Shown here in pieces: positions 15,515 to 24,558 of a DNA stretch of 50,257 nucleotides (its first letter is position 1; each line of letters starts with the position of its first letter). The stretch is from Bacteroidota bacterium. GTDB lineage: Bacteria; Bacteroidota; Bacteroidia; NS11-12g; UBA9320. The notes under the pieces were generated by a model. It was given only the letters and a program-made list of their open reading frames with translations. It was not told where the DNA came from and searched no databases. The stretch lies in NCBI GenBank assembly GCA_947468275.1, contig CANIKO010000021.1, forward strand, positions 1-50,257. The letters run 5' to 3'. A program made the position numbers and the translations under genes.

Positions 15515-17403
15515 TAAGCCCTTTCCGTCCGTCCTTCATAGGCATATATAAACGACCTTAAAGCTACTTTTATACCTCCGGGTGTTGGATAATTACCTGT
15601 AAAATACCAGTCGCCTTTATAATCAGGACAGGCTATATGAAGATTATCTACACTTTGAAAAACCATTTCTACGGTAGCATCTAAATCATCAGGAGTAATA
15701 ATATTCTTAATTTCTTCCACCAATTGCTCGTCGGTATATAAATCATAAAGGTCTTTTACAACATTTCTAAGTTCAGCATTAGGCAAAAGAATAACCCGTT
15801 TACATTCCTCATACGCTTCTGCAATTTTATGTTCCAAGCCATTTTTTATTAATAAACTTTTCAGTGCTTTATAAGCCACAAATTCATTAAAACGGCTCAT
15901 ATCTATTCCATAGCAATCTGGATATTTTATAATAGGAGCTGATGAAACAACTACTATATGCTTGGGATGTAATCTATCCAATATCCTTAAAATACTTCGC
16001 TTTAAAGTAGTTCCTCTTACCACTGAATCATCCATTACCACCAAAGTATCATTTTGGTTTTTTACTAAACCATAGGTTACATCATAGGCTTCACCCACCA
16101 AGTCATCACGGTCTTTGGCTTGCGAAATAAAGGTTCGCATTTTAGCATCTTTGATTAATAACTTTTCCAAACGCGGCAATATTGAAATAATTTCAGAAAT
16201 CTGAGTTTGTGAAGCATTATTACCAAGTTTTATTATTTCATTGGTTTTCCAAATATTCAAATGTTCATTGATACCATCCAATAAGCCGTAATAAGCGGTA
16301 GATGCAGAATTAGGAATATAAGAGAAAATGGTATTTTTAAAATCAAATTTCACTCTTTCCAGTACCTCTTGGCTTAACAGTTTTCCTAATTTTTTGCGTT
16401 CCTGATAAATATCCGCATCACTGGCTCTGGAAAAATAAATCCGCTCGAATGAGCAGCTCTTCTTTTCAACAGGCGGAATTATATTTACTTCTTTAACCGT
16501 TCCGTTTCTTCTAATTATTAGAGCATTTCCCGGCTGGAGTTCTTTAATGTCGAGTTGTTTGAAATTAAGAGCCGTTTGGATAGCGGGTCGTTCGCTAGCT
16601 GCAACAAATATTTCATCGTCTTCGCAATAAAATGAAGGCCGGATGCCGGCTGGGTCGCGAATTACAAAAGCATCACCATGCCCAAGCATACCCACCATAT
16701 TATAGCCTCCATCCACATTTTTAAACGAGCGTTTTAATATGTTTTCAATATCCAGTTCTTCTTTTATTTTTTCAGTTATCTCCAAATGGGTTAACCCCAT
16801 ATTGCGATACTTTCTAAATACAAGTTCATTTTCTTCATCTATAAAATGACCAATTTTTTCAAGCATGGTCACATTATCCGATTTTTCTTTCGGATGCTGC
16901 CCCAATTCAATCAAATGCTGAAACATTTCATCCACATTGGTCATGTTATAATTACCTGCCAAAACCAAATTGCGACTCATCCAATTGTTTTGCCTTAAAA
17001 ACGGATGAATGTGTTCTATTGAATTTCCACCATGAGTACCATATCTTAAATGACCAATAAGTAATTCGCCGGCATAGGCAAAATTATCTTTCAGCCATTC
17101 CATGTCGTCCACTTTTTCAGGATCTAATGAATCATACTTTATCTTGATTTCATTGAACATATCGGCCACCGCATTTTTGCTAACACTGCGTTTACGAGCT
17201 ATATAGCGTTGACCATATTTAGGATCTAATTTTATGATACCAATTCCTGCACCGTCCTGTCCTCGGTTCAATTGTTTGGCCATTAGCAACTGTAATCGTT
17301 TTAGTCCGAAAAGTGAAGTGCCATATTTTTCTCGATAAAATTCTAAAGGTTTTTTGAGCCTGATAAAGGCTACTCCGCATTCATGCTTTATGGGGTCACT
17401 CAT
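15511..17403 (-). CDS. purF: PurF-like amidophosphoribosyltransferase (long Bacteroidota form)
   Basis: A 630-residue glutamine amidotransferase-phosphoribosyltransferase. The Ntn-type nucleophile is Cys9 in HECGVAF, preceded by only eight residues, so a short leader must be removed or tolerated. The glutaminase domain continues with NRGQDGAGIGI and GHLRYGTHGG. The PRPP-binding motif in the second half is VVMDDSVVRGTTLKRSI. PurF makes 5-phosphoribosylamine, the first committed step of purine synthesis. At 630 residues it is longer than the usual PurF of about 470-500, and Bacteroidota often carry such a long paralogue beside a normal one; whether this copy supplies the pathway is not settled here. 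Its purine-pathway partners are not adjacent. Confidence 0.88.
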   Translation of the reverse strand: MSDPIKHECGVAFIRLKKPLEFYREKYGTSLFGLKRLQLLMAKQLNRGQDGAGIGIIKLDPKYGQRYIARKRSVSKNAVADMFNEIKIKYDSLDPEKVDDMEWLKDNFAYAGELLIGHLRYGTHGGNSIEHIHPFLRQNNWMSRNLVLAGNYNMTNVDEMFQHLIELGQHPKEKSDNVTMLEKIGHFIDEENELVFRKYRNMGLTHLEITEKIKEELDIENILKRSFKNVDGGYNMVGMLGHGDAFVIRDPAGIRPSFYCEDDEIFVAASERPAIQTALNFKQLDIKELQPGNALIIRRNGTVKEVNIIPPVEKKSCSFERIYFSRASDADIYQERKKLGKLLSQEVLERVKFDFKNTIFSYIPNSASTAYYGLLDGINEHLNIWKTNEIIKLGNNASQTQISEIISILPRLEKLLIKDAKMRTFISQAKDRDDLVGEAYDVTYGLVKNQNDTLVVMDDSVVRGTTLKRSILRILDRLHPKHIVVVSSAPIIKYPDCYGIDMSRFNEFVAYKALKSLLIKNGLEHKIAEAYEECKRVILLPNAELRNVVKDLYDLYTDEQLVEEIKNIITPDDLDATVEMVFQSVDNLHIACPDYKGDWYFTGNYPTPGGIKVALRSFIYAYEGRTERAY

Positions 17404-17416
17404 ACAATAAGATGTG

Positions 17417-17424
17417 CAAATTTA
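17417..17424 (-). promoter_or_regulatory. Putative -7 element (TAAATTTG) of the PurF-like gene
   Basis: Perfect TAnnTTTG match on the minus strand, 14-21 bases before the ATG at 17403. No clear -33 TTG. Confidence 0.45.
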
Positions 17425-17518
17425 AGTTTAAATACCTTCGGAATTTCCATGAAGTGATAATTCATATTCAATAAAACAAATATGTTGGATTAAGGCTACT
17501 ATTTCTCATTTTTGTAAC

Positions 17519-18856
17519 ATGACAGAACTCCATCAAAGGTTGGATGCATTTATTAGTTCCAAGCAATTGATTAAGAGCGATGACACCCTGTTGGTGGCGG
17601 TTAGTGGAGGTATGGATTCCATGTTTTTATTGTATTATTTAGTTGATAAAAAACACAAACTAGCTGTAGCGCATTGCAACTTTGGACTTCGAGGTGATGA
17701 AAGTGATGGTGATGAAGAGCTGGTAAAATCGTATTGCGAAACAAATAATATAAGATTTCATGTTAAACATTTTGAAACAGAATTGTTTTCCAAAACAAAT
17801 GGAATTTCAATTCAAATGGCAGCTAGAGATTTACGTTATCATTGGTTTAATGAACTTTGTGAAACCGAAAAATATACCAAAATTATAACTGCTCATCATA
17901 AAACTGATAATGCTGAAACTATTTTATTAAATCTTATTAGAGGCACAGGTTTAAAGGGATTAGAAGGAATAGCAGAGATTTCTAATAATAAAATAAGACC
18001 GTTGTTATGCTTGAGTAGAGATGAAATTGAAAGGTCCGTTAAAGCGCTAGGCATAAATTATCGCGACGACAGCAGCAATCTTAGCGATAAATATTACAGG
18101 AATCGATTAAGGCACCATGTTTTACCGCAGCTAATGGCCATAAATCCCTCGTTTGAAAACACCCTTAAAGCAAATGCTGATATTGTAAAACAGTCCAACG
18201 GTTTTGTTGCTCATTTTATTGAAACCATAAAAAAAGAGGTTTTAAAACATGAAACTGAAACCTCCATTATTGATATCTCTAAATTGCTAAAATATCCTGA
18301 ACAACGATTTATTCTATATACTCTTATAAGTGAATTTGGTTTTAATTTGGCAACGGTTGCAGATTTATTTAACGGTTTGGATGGACAATCGGGAAAACAA
18401 TTCTTTTCAGAAACCCATCGCTTAATACACAATCGGCATCAATTAATTATAGAACCAATTAGGCACTTACCATTTCAATCGTTTGTAATTACTAAGGATA
18501 CAAAAACTATTGAAACTCATCATCATCATTGGGAATTTGATATTTCAGAAAACAATTTCAAACCTTCTAAATCGAAAAATGAAGTCTTATTAGATTTCGA
18601 AAAAATCACTTATCCATTGACACTTCGCCTTTGGCAAAATGGAGACAAAGTAAAACCTTTAGGGATGAAAGGCCATAAAAAAGTAAGTGATATTTTAATT
18701 GATAAAAAACTCTCTCTTTTTGAGAAAGAAAAAATTTGGGTAGTAATTTCTGAAAATGAAATTATTTGGGTGAGTGGTTTGGTAATGAATGAAGACTATA
18801 AATTAACTTTAAGCACACAAAAATTGTTGGCTATTAAAATCCAAACCCAACACTAA
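17519..18856 (+). CDS. tilS: tRNA(Ile)-lysidine synthase
   Basis: TilS ligates lysine to C34 of the CAU anticodon of tRNA-Ile2, using ATP, so that it reads AUA. The 445-residue protein has the N-type PP-loop SGGMDS at 29-34, followed by VAHCNFGLRGDESDGDE and TAHHKTDNAETILLNLIRG, both diagnostic of TilS. The C-terminal domain (about 370-440) includes LRLWQNGDKVKPLGMKGHKK and WVSGLVMNEDYKL. Length and domain order are normal. The gene is convergent with the barrel-like protein gene, their 3' ends overlapping by 23 bases, and is divergent from the PurF-like gene with about 115 bases between starts. Confidence 0.96.
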   Translation: MTELHQRLDAFISSKQLIKSDDTLLVAVSGGMDSMFLLYYLVDKKHKLAVAHCNFGLRGDESDGDEELVKSYCETNNIRFHVKHFETELFSKTNGISIQMAARDLRYHWFNELCETEKYTKIITAHHKTDNAETILLNLIRGTGLKGLEGIAEISNNKIRPLLCLSRDEIERSVKALGINYRDDSSNLSDKYYRNRLRHHVLPQLMAINPSFENTLKANADIVKQSNGFVAHFIETIKKEVLKHETETSIIDISKLLKYPEQRFILYTLISEFGFNLATVADLFNGLDGQSGKQFFSETHRLIHNRHQLIIEPIRHLPFQSFVITKDTKTIETHHHHWEFDISENNFKPSKSKNEVLLDFEKITYPLTLRLWQNGDKVKPLGMKGHKKVSDILIDKKLSLFEKEKIWVVISENEIIWVSGLVMNEDYKLTLSTQKLLAIKIQTQH

Positions 18857-19502
18857 ACCCTGAAATAAGTCCAATAGATGAGTGATAACTGTCCATAAAT
18901 CGATCGGCACTTGTATAATCACCGTGGCTTTTAACCATGGCATCACCAATATAAACATCAGCAGTAAAGCTATCACCTAGGGGCACTTGATATCCAAAAA
19001 TAAATCCTCCTGCCAATGCAGTAGCTGAACCATCTTCCCATACACTTCCAAAACCATTAAATTTTTCATACTTAAAGTTCGAACTTTTGAAAGATGCATA
19101 AGGAGCAAAATAAATTCCATTAAAAACTGTTGGTTCTTTTCCAATAAAATATTTATACATTAAATCAAAACGAGTTCCAGAAAAATTCTTGATGTTATTA
19201 TTAAAACCTGAGAAAAGATTTTGTTGCTCAAAATTGGCATACCCTACCGCTATTTTTAAAACGTTTTTGGCACCAACCTGTCTTTCATACCCCAGCATCA
19301 TATAGTTTGCTATAGCTTTTGCTGGATAAAAGCTTACAACCTGCCTGAACGGAAATTCCTTCTTTTGCTTTGATTTATTGGCAGGTTTTGTACCTATACT
19401 GTTGGATAAGATTGGATCAAGAGAGTAACCAGTTACCGCCATTAATTGCTGAGGAACAAAGGTTAAAACAAACAGGACTATAAAAGAATTTAAAATTTTC
19501 AT
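18834..19502 (-). CDS. Small outer-membrane beta-barrel-like protein
   Basis: A 222-residue protein with a signal peptide (MKILNSFIVLFVLTFVPQQLMA) and a Lys-rich linker, followed by alternating strands: SFYPAKAIANYMMLGYERQ, LKIAVGYANF, FDLMYKYFIG, and a final SIGLISGFSVGFGF. The aromatic C-terminus and the Gly-rich strands suit an eight- to ten-stranded outer-membrane barrel, as in DUF3575-like proteins. No named family was recognised. It overlaps tilS at the 3' end by 23 bases. A GC-rich, possibly structured leader lies upstream at 19555-19625. Confidence 0.7.
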   Translation of the reverse strand: MKILNSFIVLFVLTFVPQQLMAVTGYSLDPILSNSIGTKPANKSKQKKEFPFRQVVSFYPAKAIANYMMLGYERQVGAKNVLKIAVGYANFEQQNLFSGFNNNIKNFSGTRFDLMYKYFIGKEPTVFNGIYFAPYASFKSSNFKYEKFNGFGSVWEDGSATALAGGFIFGYQVPLGDSFTADVYIGDAMVKSHGDYTSADRFMDSYHSSIGLISGFSVGFGF

Positions 19503-19554
19503 TTTGTTTAAAATTTAATAAAAAAGGGCTGAGGATGAAAAAATCCTTTTAAAG

Positions 19555-19625
19555 CAAGTTTTGGCCTGTCGGGTATCTTTGTCTTCTAACGTCGTCCCAC
19601 CAGAGCAGGAGGATCACCCTAAGGT
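19555..19625 (-). ncRNA. GC-rich island, possible structured leader or small RNA
   Basis: About 70 bases near 50% GC sit inside a 247-base intergenic region that is otherwise near 30% GC. The minus strand could close GGGT with ACCC around several short pairings. It matches no tRNA, SRP RNA or riboswitch core that I know. Strand is uncertain. Confidence 0.25.
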
Positions 19626-19749
19626 TAAAAAAAGCCTGACATTGACATTTGACTTCAGCCGGTATTATTTTAGTATTAAATTTTTCAATTCTGCCAGCCC
19701 TTCATCACAAAGATAGCAGCAAAATATTTGGATAAACAAGAACTTTTTT

Positions 19750-20916
19750 TCATTTTTTTTGCAACCCCTTTTTAATCAAATCAAAGGTTAAATGTAGCCA
19801 AATTATAATGCAAGGAACTGCTTTGATTGCATATGGTTCAAAGAATGATTGGCGAATGGATAATGGAAAAATATCGGTTGGTGCCAAGCTTGTAAAAACA
19901 AAAGCCAACACAGCCAAAAACACAATGTATTTGTTTTTAGGTGAGGTAAAAACCCAAAGAGCTATACCTGTAAATGCTATAATAAACGTAGGAGATTCAG
20001 CCTTATGATTAAATATTACTAACCAAATGAGCATGGCTGAAAACCAATTAAGCCGGTATTGAAAATTTTTAAATTGCCCAATAAAAATAAAAGGAATCAA
20101 CAGGCCAATTAACCCAATTATTACTAATAAATCCTTGCCTGAATTGACACCAAACCACGTGTGTAATACTCCCATAAAACTATAACCATAGGAGCCTGAA
20201 TGGTCGTTGGCCAATAATTCAAGCCAATTTTGATATTGCCAAAATAATAAATTTGGAGTTGTGAAAAGCAGTGGAAAAATTAGAATAATAGCTGACCAAA
20301 CTGCACACCACAAAACGAACTTACCCTTATTGGGATAAAACAGAAAAAGCAAGCAAGCCAAAATTCCAAATACCTTAATGTAAAATGTAGAAATAATGCA
20401 CAAAGCAGCCCAATGTAATTTGTCTTTCTCAAAAAACGAGAAAGCAGCCACCAATAATCCCGCAATCATTAAGTTGCTTTGAGAATTAATAACCGAGGTT
20501 ACTAATTCATTAAAAATAAACCAAAGCATAAAAATGGTATGCGGTGGCCCTTTAATAAAATACCGAACCCCATAAAAAAGGACTAGCACATTAATTAGAT
20601 TCCATAATAGCAGCCCTAACCAATCTGGTATATAAGCCAATGCTAACATAGCTGCGGCAAATGAAGGACTGTATTTATAAAGATCCCATTGTTTTTCGGG
20701 ATAATGGATATATAAATTTTTGCCTTCCTTTAGGTTAAAGTAAGCATATTTAAAAATCACATAGTTGTTGTAATGGGTGTATTTATCGGTAGGTGAAAAC
20801 TGTTTGGTTTGGCCTTTTTTATGGTTTAATACAGAAAAAATAACCGCCAAAAGAATGTATAAGCCTAAAATCAGTTTAGGTTTTGAAAAGAAATTGAGGA
20901 GCGGTTTTGTATTCAT
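19750..20916 (-). CDS. GT87/DUF2029-type membrane glycosyltransferase
   Basis: A 388-residue protein with about ten membrane helices. It resembles the DUF2029/GT87 family of polyprenyl-phosphate-mannose-dependent mannosyltransferases: short N-terminus, first helix ILGLYILLAVIFSVLNH, an extracytoplasmic loop with DKYTHYNNYVIFKYAYFNL and KQWDLYKYSPSFAAAMLAL, then IPDWLGLLLWNLINVLVLFY, and a conserved-looking SVINSQSNLMIAGLLVAAF helix. It probably transfers a sugar from a lipid carrier on the periplasmic side; the acceptor is unknown. It is downstream of glyA, separated by the hairpin at 20924-20990, so it is probably transcribed on its own or by read-through. Confidence 0.75.
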   Translation of the reverse strand: MNTKPLLNFFSKPKLILGLYILLAVIFSVLNHKKGQTKQFSPTDKYTHYNNYVIFKYAYFNLKEGKNLYIHYPEKQWDLYKYSPSFAAAMLALAYIPDWLGLLLWNLINVLVLFYGVRYFIKGPPHTIFMLWFIFNELVTSVINSQSNLMIAGLLVAAFSFFEKDKLHWAALCIISTFYIKVFGILACLLFLFYPNKGKFVLWCAVWSAIILIFPLLFTTPNLLFWQYQNWLELLANDHSGSYGYSFMGVLHTWFGVNSGKDLLVIIGLIGLLIPFIFIGQFKNFQYRLNWFSAMLIWLVIFNHKAESPTFIIAFTGIALWVFTSPKNKYIVFLAVLAFVFTSLAPTDIFPLSIRQSFFEPYAIKAVPCIIIWLHLTFDLIKKGLQKK

Positions 20917-20923
20917 TTTTTTT

Positions 20924-20990
20924 ACACGGAGGCATAGAGAACACTAAGAAACACAGAAAAAATAATTCCATGCCCTCTGTGCCTCCGTGT
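20924..20990. repeat. Long inverted repeat between glyA and the GT87 gene (ACACGGAGG type)
   Basis: ACACGGAGGCATAGAG (20924-20939) pairs with CTCTGTGCCTCCGTGT (20975-20990) with one G-T pair; T tracts lie on both sides, so it can end transcription. The loop holds internal echoes (ACACTAAG, ACACAG). Sequences of this ACACGGAGGCACAGAG kind are scattered repeats in many Bacteroidota, from memory. Confidence 0.65.
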
Positions 20991-21000
20991 TATTTTTTTT

Positions 21001-22275
21001 CTAATAAAGCGGAAATCCCTTCATCAGCAAATGAACTTGTTCGCTAACGGATTTCAATTTGGTGTCATCATCGCGGTTCATCAAGGCATAATCAATAAGT
21101 TCAACGATTTTTGGCATATCATTCACTCCCATGCCACGGCTGGTGATAGCTGATGCTCCAATTCTAATTCCACTGGTAACAAAAGGGCTACGGGTTTCAA
21201 AAGGAACTGTATTTTTATTAATAGTTATATGACAACGCACTAATATATCATCTGCCATCTTACCGGTCAGGTTTTCATCTTTGGCTCTCAGGTCTATAAG
21301 CATCATGTGATTGTCTGTTCCACCACTTATTATTTTGTAACCATGCTCAACAAAGGATTTAGCCATTGTTTGGGAATTGGCAATTACATTTTTTGCATAA
21401 ATTCCAAATTCATCGGTTAGCGCTTCACCAAAAGCTACAGCTTTTGCTGCAATTACATGTTCCAATGGCCCTCCTTGTGTTCCAGGAAAAACGGCTCCAT
21501 CTAATATGGACGACATTTTACGAATATTTCCTTTCATATCCGTCAATCCCCAAGGATTATCAAAGTCTTTGCCCATCATAATAATACCGCCACGTGGCCC
21601 ACGCAATGTTTTATGAGTGGTACTAGTTACAATATGGCAATGAGGCATTGGATCATTCAGCAGTTTTTTTGCAATTAACCCGGCAGGATGAGCAATATCA
21701 GCTAAAAGTAATGCGCCAACACTGTCAGCAATTTTTCGCAACCTTGCAAAATCCCAATCACGGCTATAAGAAGATGCTCCGCAAATAATCAATTTTGGTT
21801 TTACTTGTTGTGCTTTTGCATCTACTTTATCCCAATCTATCAATCCAGTTTCTTGCTCTACACCATAAAAATTAGCTGAATATAATTTACCTGAAAAATT
21901 TACAGGGCTTCCATGAGTTAAATGTCCGCCGTGCGAAAGGTCAAACCCTAAAATGGCATCGCCCGGCTTTAGGCAAGCCAACATAACTGAGGCATTGGCC
22001 TGCGAACCTGAGTGGGGTTGCACATTAGCCCATTCGGCTCCAAAAAGTTTTTTCAGTCTGTCAATAGCAATATTTTCTACCACATCCACCACTTCACATC
22101 CGCCATAATATCTTTTTCCCGGCAATCCTTCTGCATATTTATTGGTAAGCACACTTCCCATGGCTTCCATTACTTGTTTTGATACAAAATTTTCGGAGGC
22201 AATAAGTTCAATACCGTCTTGCTGGCGTTGGAGTTCCTTGTTGATTAAATTAAATATTTCGATGTCGCGTTGCAT
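21001..22275 (-). CDS. glyA: Serine hydroxymethyltransferase
   Basis: GlyA interconverts serine and glycine with tetrahydrofolate, giving 5,10-methylene-tetrahydrofolate. The start at 22275 is preferred since the family begins MQRD-xx-IF; an in-frame ATG at 22287 adds four residues. The 424-residue protein has [35 protein letters not shown], the PHSGSQAN block, and the PLP-binding lysine (Lys222) in [24 protein letters not shown] is the usual PLP ring contact. Length and motifs are typical of the bacterial enzyme. It is followed by the hairpin at 20924-20990. Confidence 0.97.
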   Translation of the reverse strand: MQRDIEIFNLINKELQRQQDGIELIASENFVSKQVMEAMGSVLTNKYAEGLPGKRYYGGCEVVDVVENIAIDRLKKLFGAEWANVQPHSGSQANASVMLACLKPGDAILGFDLSHGGHLTHGSPVNFSGKLYSANFYGVEQETGLIDWDKVDAKAQQVKPKLIICGASSYSRDWDFARLRKIADSVGALLLADIAHPAGLIAKKLLNDPMPHCHIVTSTTHKTLRGPRGGIIMMGKDFDNPWGLTDMKGNIRKMSSILDGAVFPGTQGGPLEHVIAAKAVAFGEALTDEFGIYAKNVIANSQTMAKSFVEHGYKIISGGTDNHMMLIDLRAKDENLTGKMADDILVRCHITINKNTVPFETRSPFVTSGIRIGASAITSRGMGVNDMPKIVELIDYALMNRDDDTKLKSVSEQVHLLMKGFPLY

Positions 22276-22343
22276 GCTGCAAACCAACGCGTTTTATGTA
22301 AAATTTCCTAATAGCAAAATGGGGGGTATTATAAAGGTTAAAA

Positions 22344-22402
22344 TAGAAAGATTAAAGGTTAAAGTGCGCTGTTGAGAGGGAAATACTCCTTTAATCTTTC
22401 TA
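22344..22402. terminator. 15-bp stem-loop between DUF3078 gene and glyA
   Basis: TAGAAAGATTAAAGG (22344-22358) pairs perfectly with 22388-22402 across a 29-base loop. It lies after the DUF3078 stop codon (22418, minus strand). The stem is AT-rich and lacks a strong T tract, so termination is probable but not certain. Confidence 0.5.
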
Positions 22403-22417
22403 CTTTATCCTTTCTTA

Positions 22418-23422
22418 CTATTTCTGAAACTTATACGATAATCCTATCCCAAACACTTCCTTAAACTGCAATCTCGGGCCAACTTTGGTCAAGTCATTTT
22501 CATCCAAACTTATTTGAATATCATTATCGTAAATAGCATTGATAAACAAACTGGCTGAGATAAACCTGTTGATTCTGGCATTCACCATACTTTCAAAATT
22601 GACATCAATATTTTTTCGGTTGGGTTTATTTACATCAGTGTAATTATTAAACAATGACAATCGAGACAAAAGGTTCATATTTTTATAAATATTCTTTTGA
22701 AAAAAGATATTCATCAAGGCCCCAAATTCCTTTCTTACCCTTTTCATGGTATCTACCGCAAAGGCCGTTTTTATTGAATTATCATTCACATTTACTATTG
22801 TAAATTTTCCGGTGGCCGGCGAAAGGTATACCGAAAAATAAGGCTTTGGTTTAAAATCAATACCAATGGAAGCCAAAATAAATGCCGGCGCCAAAAAGGT
22901 TGTAATCATTGGACTTCTCACATTTTTAACATCATATGTATACGATGGAGCAAACTGACTTTTAAAATTGGCAAGTATCGCAAAATTAACATTTTTCACA
23001 GGCGATGTATGACCAAATTTTGTTAAAAAATCTATCTTGTCTTCGTTTTTTCTTAACTCCTGTCCTTTATTCTGAATCATTCCATACGCCAAATCGAGGT
23101 TATTATTCCACACAATTTTATCTTTGGCATAGTTGGCATATACGTTGCCAAGTGTGGTTACAGCAAGGGCATTAATACCGCCCGCAGCCCAATTTGTAAA
23201 ACCCATTTGATTAAAGTTGATAGCCCCAAATCCGCCTTTTTTCCAAGCTTCAAAAGGCATAAGTTTTTCGATACTTAAATTTAAAACTTTAATTTTTCCA
23301 TCAGCCTCTGCCTTTATAGCTTCCGCATTTTTGAGTTCTAATTTTAAAGAATCCATTTTGGTGGTTTGAGCAAATATTACGTTAGCCCATACGATTGCTG
23401 CAATTGCGAGATATTTTTTCAT
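22418..23422 (-). CDS. DUF3078 outer-membrane protein
   Basis: A 334-residue protein with signal peptide MKKYLAIAAIVWANVIFAQ, a short coiled-coil-like segment (DSLKLELKNAEAIKAEADGK), then the DUF3078 signature WKKGGFGAINFNQMGFTNWA followed by GGINALAVTTLGN. The remainder has alternating amphipathic strands and ends with LSYKFQK, consistent with an outer-membrane barrel. DUF3078 proteins are widespread in Bacteroidota and their function is unknown. A perfect -7 element lies just upstream. It stands alone, divergent from the PKD/T9SS gene with about 140 bases between starts. Confidence 0.9.
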   Translation of the reverse strand: MKKYLAIAAIVWANVIFAQTTKMDSLKLELKNAEAIKAEADGKIKVLNLSIEKLMPFEAWKKGGFGAINFNQMGFTNWAAGGINALAVTTLGNVYANYAKDKIVWNNNLDLAYGMIQNKGQELRKNEDKIDFLTKFGHTSPVKNVNFAILANFKSQFAPSYTYDVKNVRSPMITTFLAPAFILASIGIDFKPKPYFSVYLSPATGKFTIVNVNDNSIKTAFAVDTMKRVRKEFGALMNIFFQKNIYKNMNLLSRLSLFNNYTDVNKPNRKNIDVNFESMVNARINRFISASLFINAIYDNDIQISLDENDLTKVGPRLQFKEVFGIGLSYKFQK

Positions 23423-23440
23423 GGTAATTTTTTAAAGGCG

Positions 23441-23448
23441 CAAACTTA
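23441..23448 (-). promoter_or_regulatory. Putative -7 element (TAAGTTTG) of the DUF3078 gene
   Basis: Perfect TAnnTTTG match on the minus strand, 19-26 bases before the ATG at 23422. Confidence 0.5.
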
Positions 23449-23530
23449 AAATAAAGGATTTAAAAATTTTATAGTAAGCAATGTTATGTTTTTTAATATC
23501 CTCTGTAATATAAGGCAAGGTTACTTAATG

Positions 23531-23538
23531 TACCTTTG
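23531..23538 (+). promoter_or_regulatory. Putative -7 element (TACCTTTG) of the PKD/T9SS gene
   Basis: Perfect TAnnTTTG match, 27-34 bases before the ATG at 23565. Confidence 0.5.
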
Positions 23539-23564
23539 GTTTTAATCAATAACAATTTATTTAT

Positions 23565-24479
23565 ATGAAATACAAAACAGGTTTTCTTTTTCTCATAGCC
23601 ATAATTGGCAATAGCTATGTTTATTCTCAATTATCATGGAATCCTAAACCTATGGCTGAGTTTAGAATTTATAATCCTGGCACATTATCATGTGAAAATA
23701 AACTTGGTTTTTCAGATTCTTCAAAAATTGCTAACCCTTGCAACATAAATAGAGATTCATGTGATGAGATTATAAAATGGACTTGGGATTTTGGTAACGG
23801 AGAAAAAAGCAATTCACGAAATCCCATTCATACATACCCCCAAAATGGTTATTTCACAATAACTTTAAAAATCATTACCAAATATGGAAGCAATGATAGC
23901 ACCACAATGATTATATTTTTTTCTGGCCCAAAACCTCAATTCAAATTATTATCAGATACACTAATTGAATCAGGTGATACCGCTTTTTTTGAAAACACGA
24001 ATCTTGATCCACTATATAATCCAACATGGAAATGGAATTTTGGAGATGGAAATGTTTTGGGAAGCCAAACTAGAGAGTCTTGTAATCATCAATATTATGT
24101 TCTAGGTAAATATGATGTATACTTAACTGAAATTGACAATATCAACGGAACTAGTCTGCGATGTTCGGCCATATATCCCGATACTGCCGCAGTCATTAAG
24201 AAAAAAATAACAATTACCGTTGTAAAACCAAATAGCTTTAAAAGTCATTCATTATCCAATCTTTCTGTTTCTCCCAATCCTGCCAATGACCATATTTATA
24301 TTAAAGGGTTGACCAAAGGAGATGTAATAATTTTCAATTTAACAGGTAAAGAGGTTTTAAGAAAAGACCTTGACAGCAGCCAATCAGTTGATATCTCAAC
24401 ACTTAAAAAGGGAACCTATTTTATCAGATGTACTGATGGAAGTATGAGCTGGAATGGAAGGTTTGTGAAGGTAATTTAA
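23565..24479 (+). CDS. Secreted PKD-domain protein with T9SS sorting domain
   Basis: A 304-residue exported protein. A signal peptide (MKYKTGFLFLIAIIGNSYVYS) is followed by two PKD domains: WTWDFGNGEKS with IHTYPQNGYFTITLKI at about 65-115, and WKWNFGDGNVLGS with YYVLGKYDVYLTEID at about 160-205. The C-terminus is a type-A T9SS sorting domain (LSVSPNPANDHIYI, then STLKKGTYFIRC to the end). No enzyme domain is present, so it is probably a small surface-bound adhesin or accessory protein. It is transcribed alone; the Bro-N gene begins 79 bases downstream on the same strand. Confidence 0.85.
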   Translation: MKYKTGFLFLIAIIGNSYVYSQLSWNPKPMAEFRIYNPGTLSCENKLGFSDSSKIANPCNINRDSCDEIIKWTWDFGNGEKSNSRNPIHTYPQNGYFTITLKIITKYGSNDSTTMIIFFSGPKPQFKLLSDTLIESGDTAFFENTNLDPLYNPTWKWNFGDGNVLGSQTRESCNHQYYVLGKYDVYLTEIDNINGTSLRCSAIYPDTAAVIKKKITITVVKPNSFKSHSLSNLSVSPNPANDHIYIKGLTKGDVIIFNLTGKEVLRKDLDSSQSVDISTLKKGTYFIRCTDGSMSWNGRFVKVI

Positions 24480-24558
24480 GTTCAAGTTCTTAATTATTTT
24501 ACTTTCATAAAGATTTAAAAAAAAATCGTTAGTTTGCATTTGAAGCCAACTAATACCA

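Noticed and set aside
19555-19625. SRP RNA, tRNA or known riboswitch
   Set aside because: The GGAAGCA-type SRP loop, a cloverleaf and the SAM, TPP, cobalamin and preQ1 core motifs are all absent.
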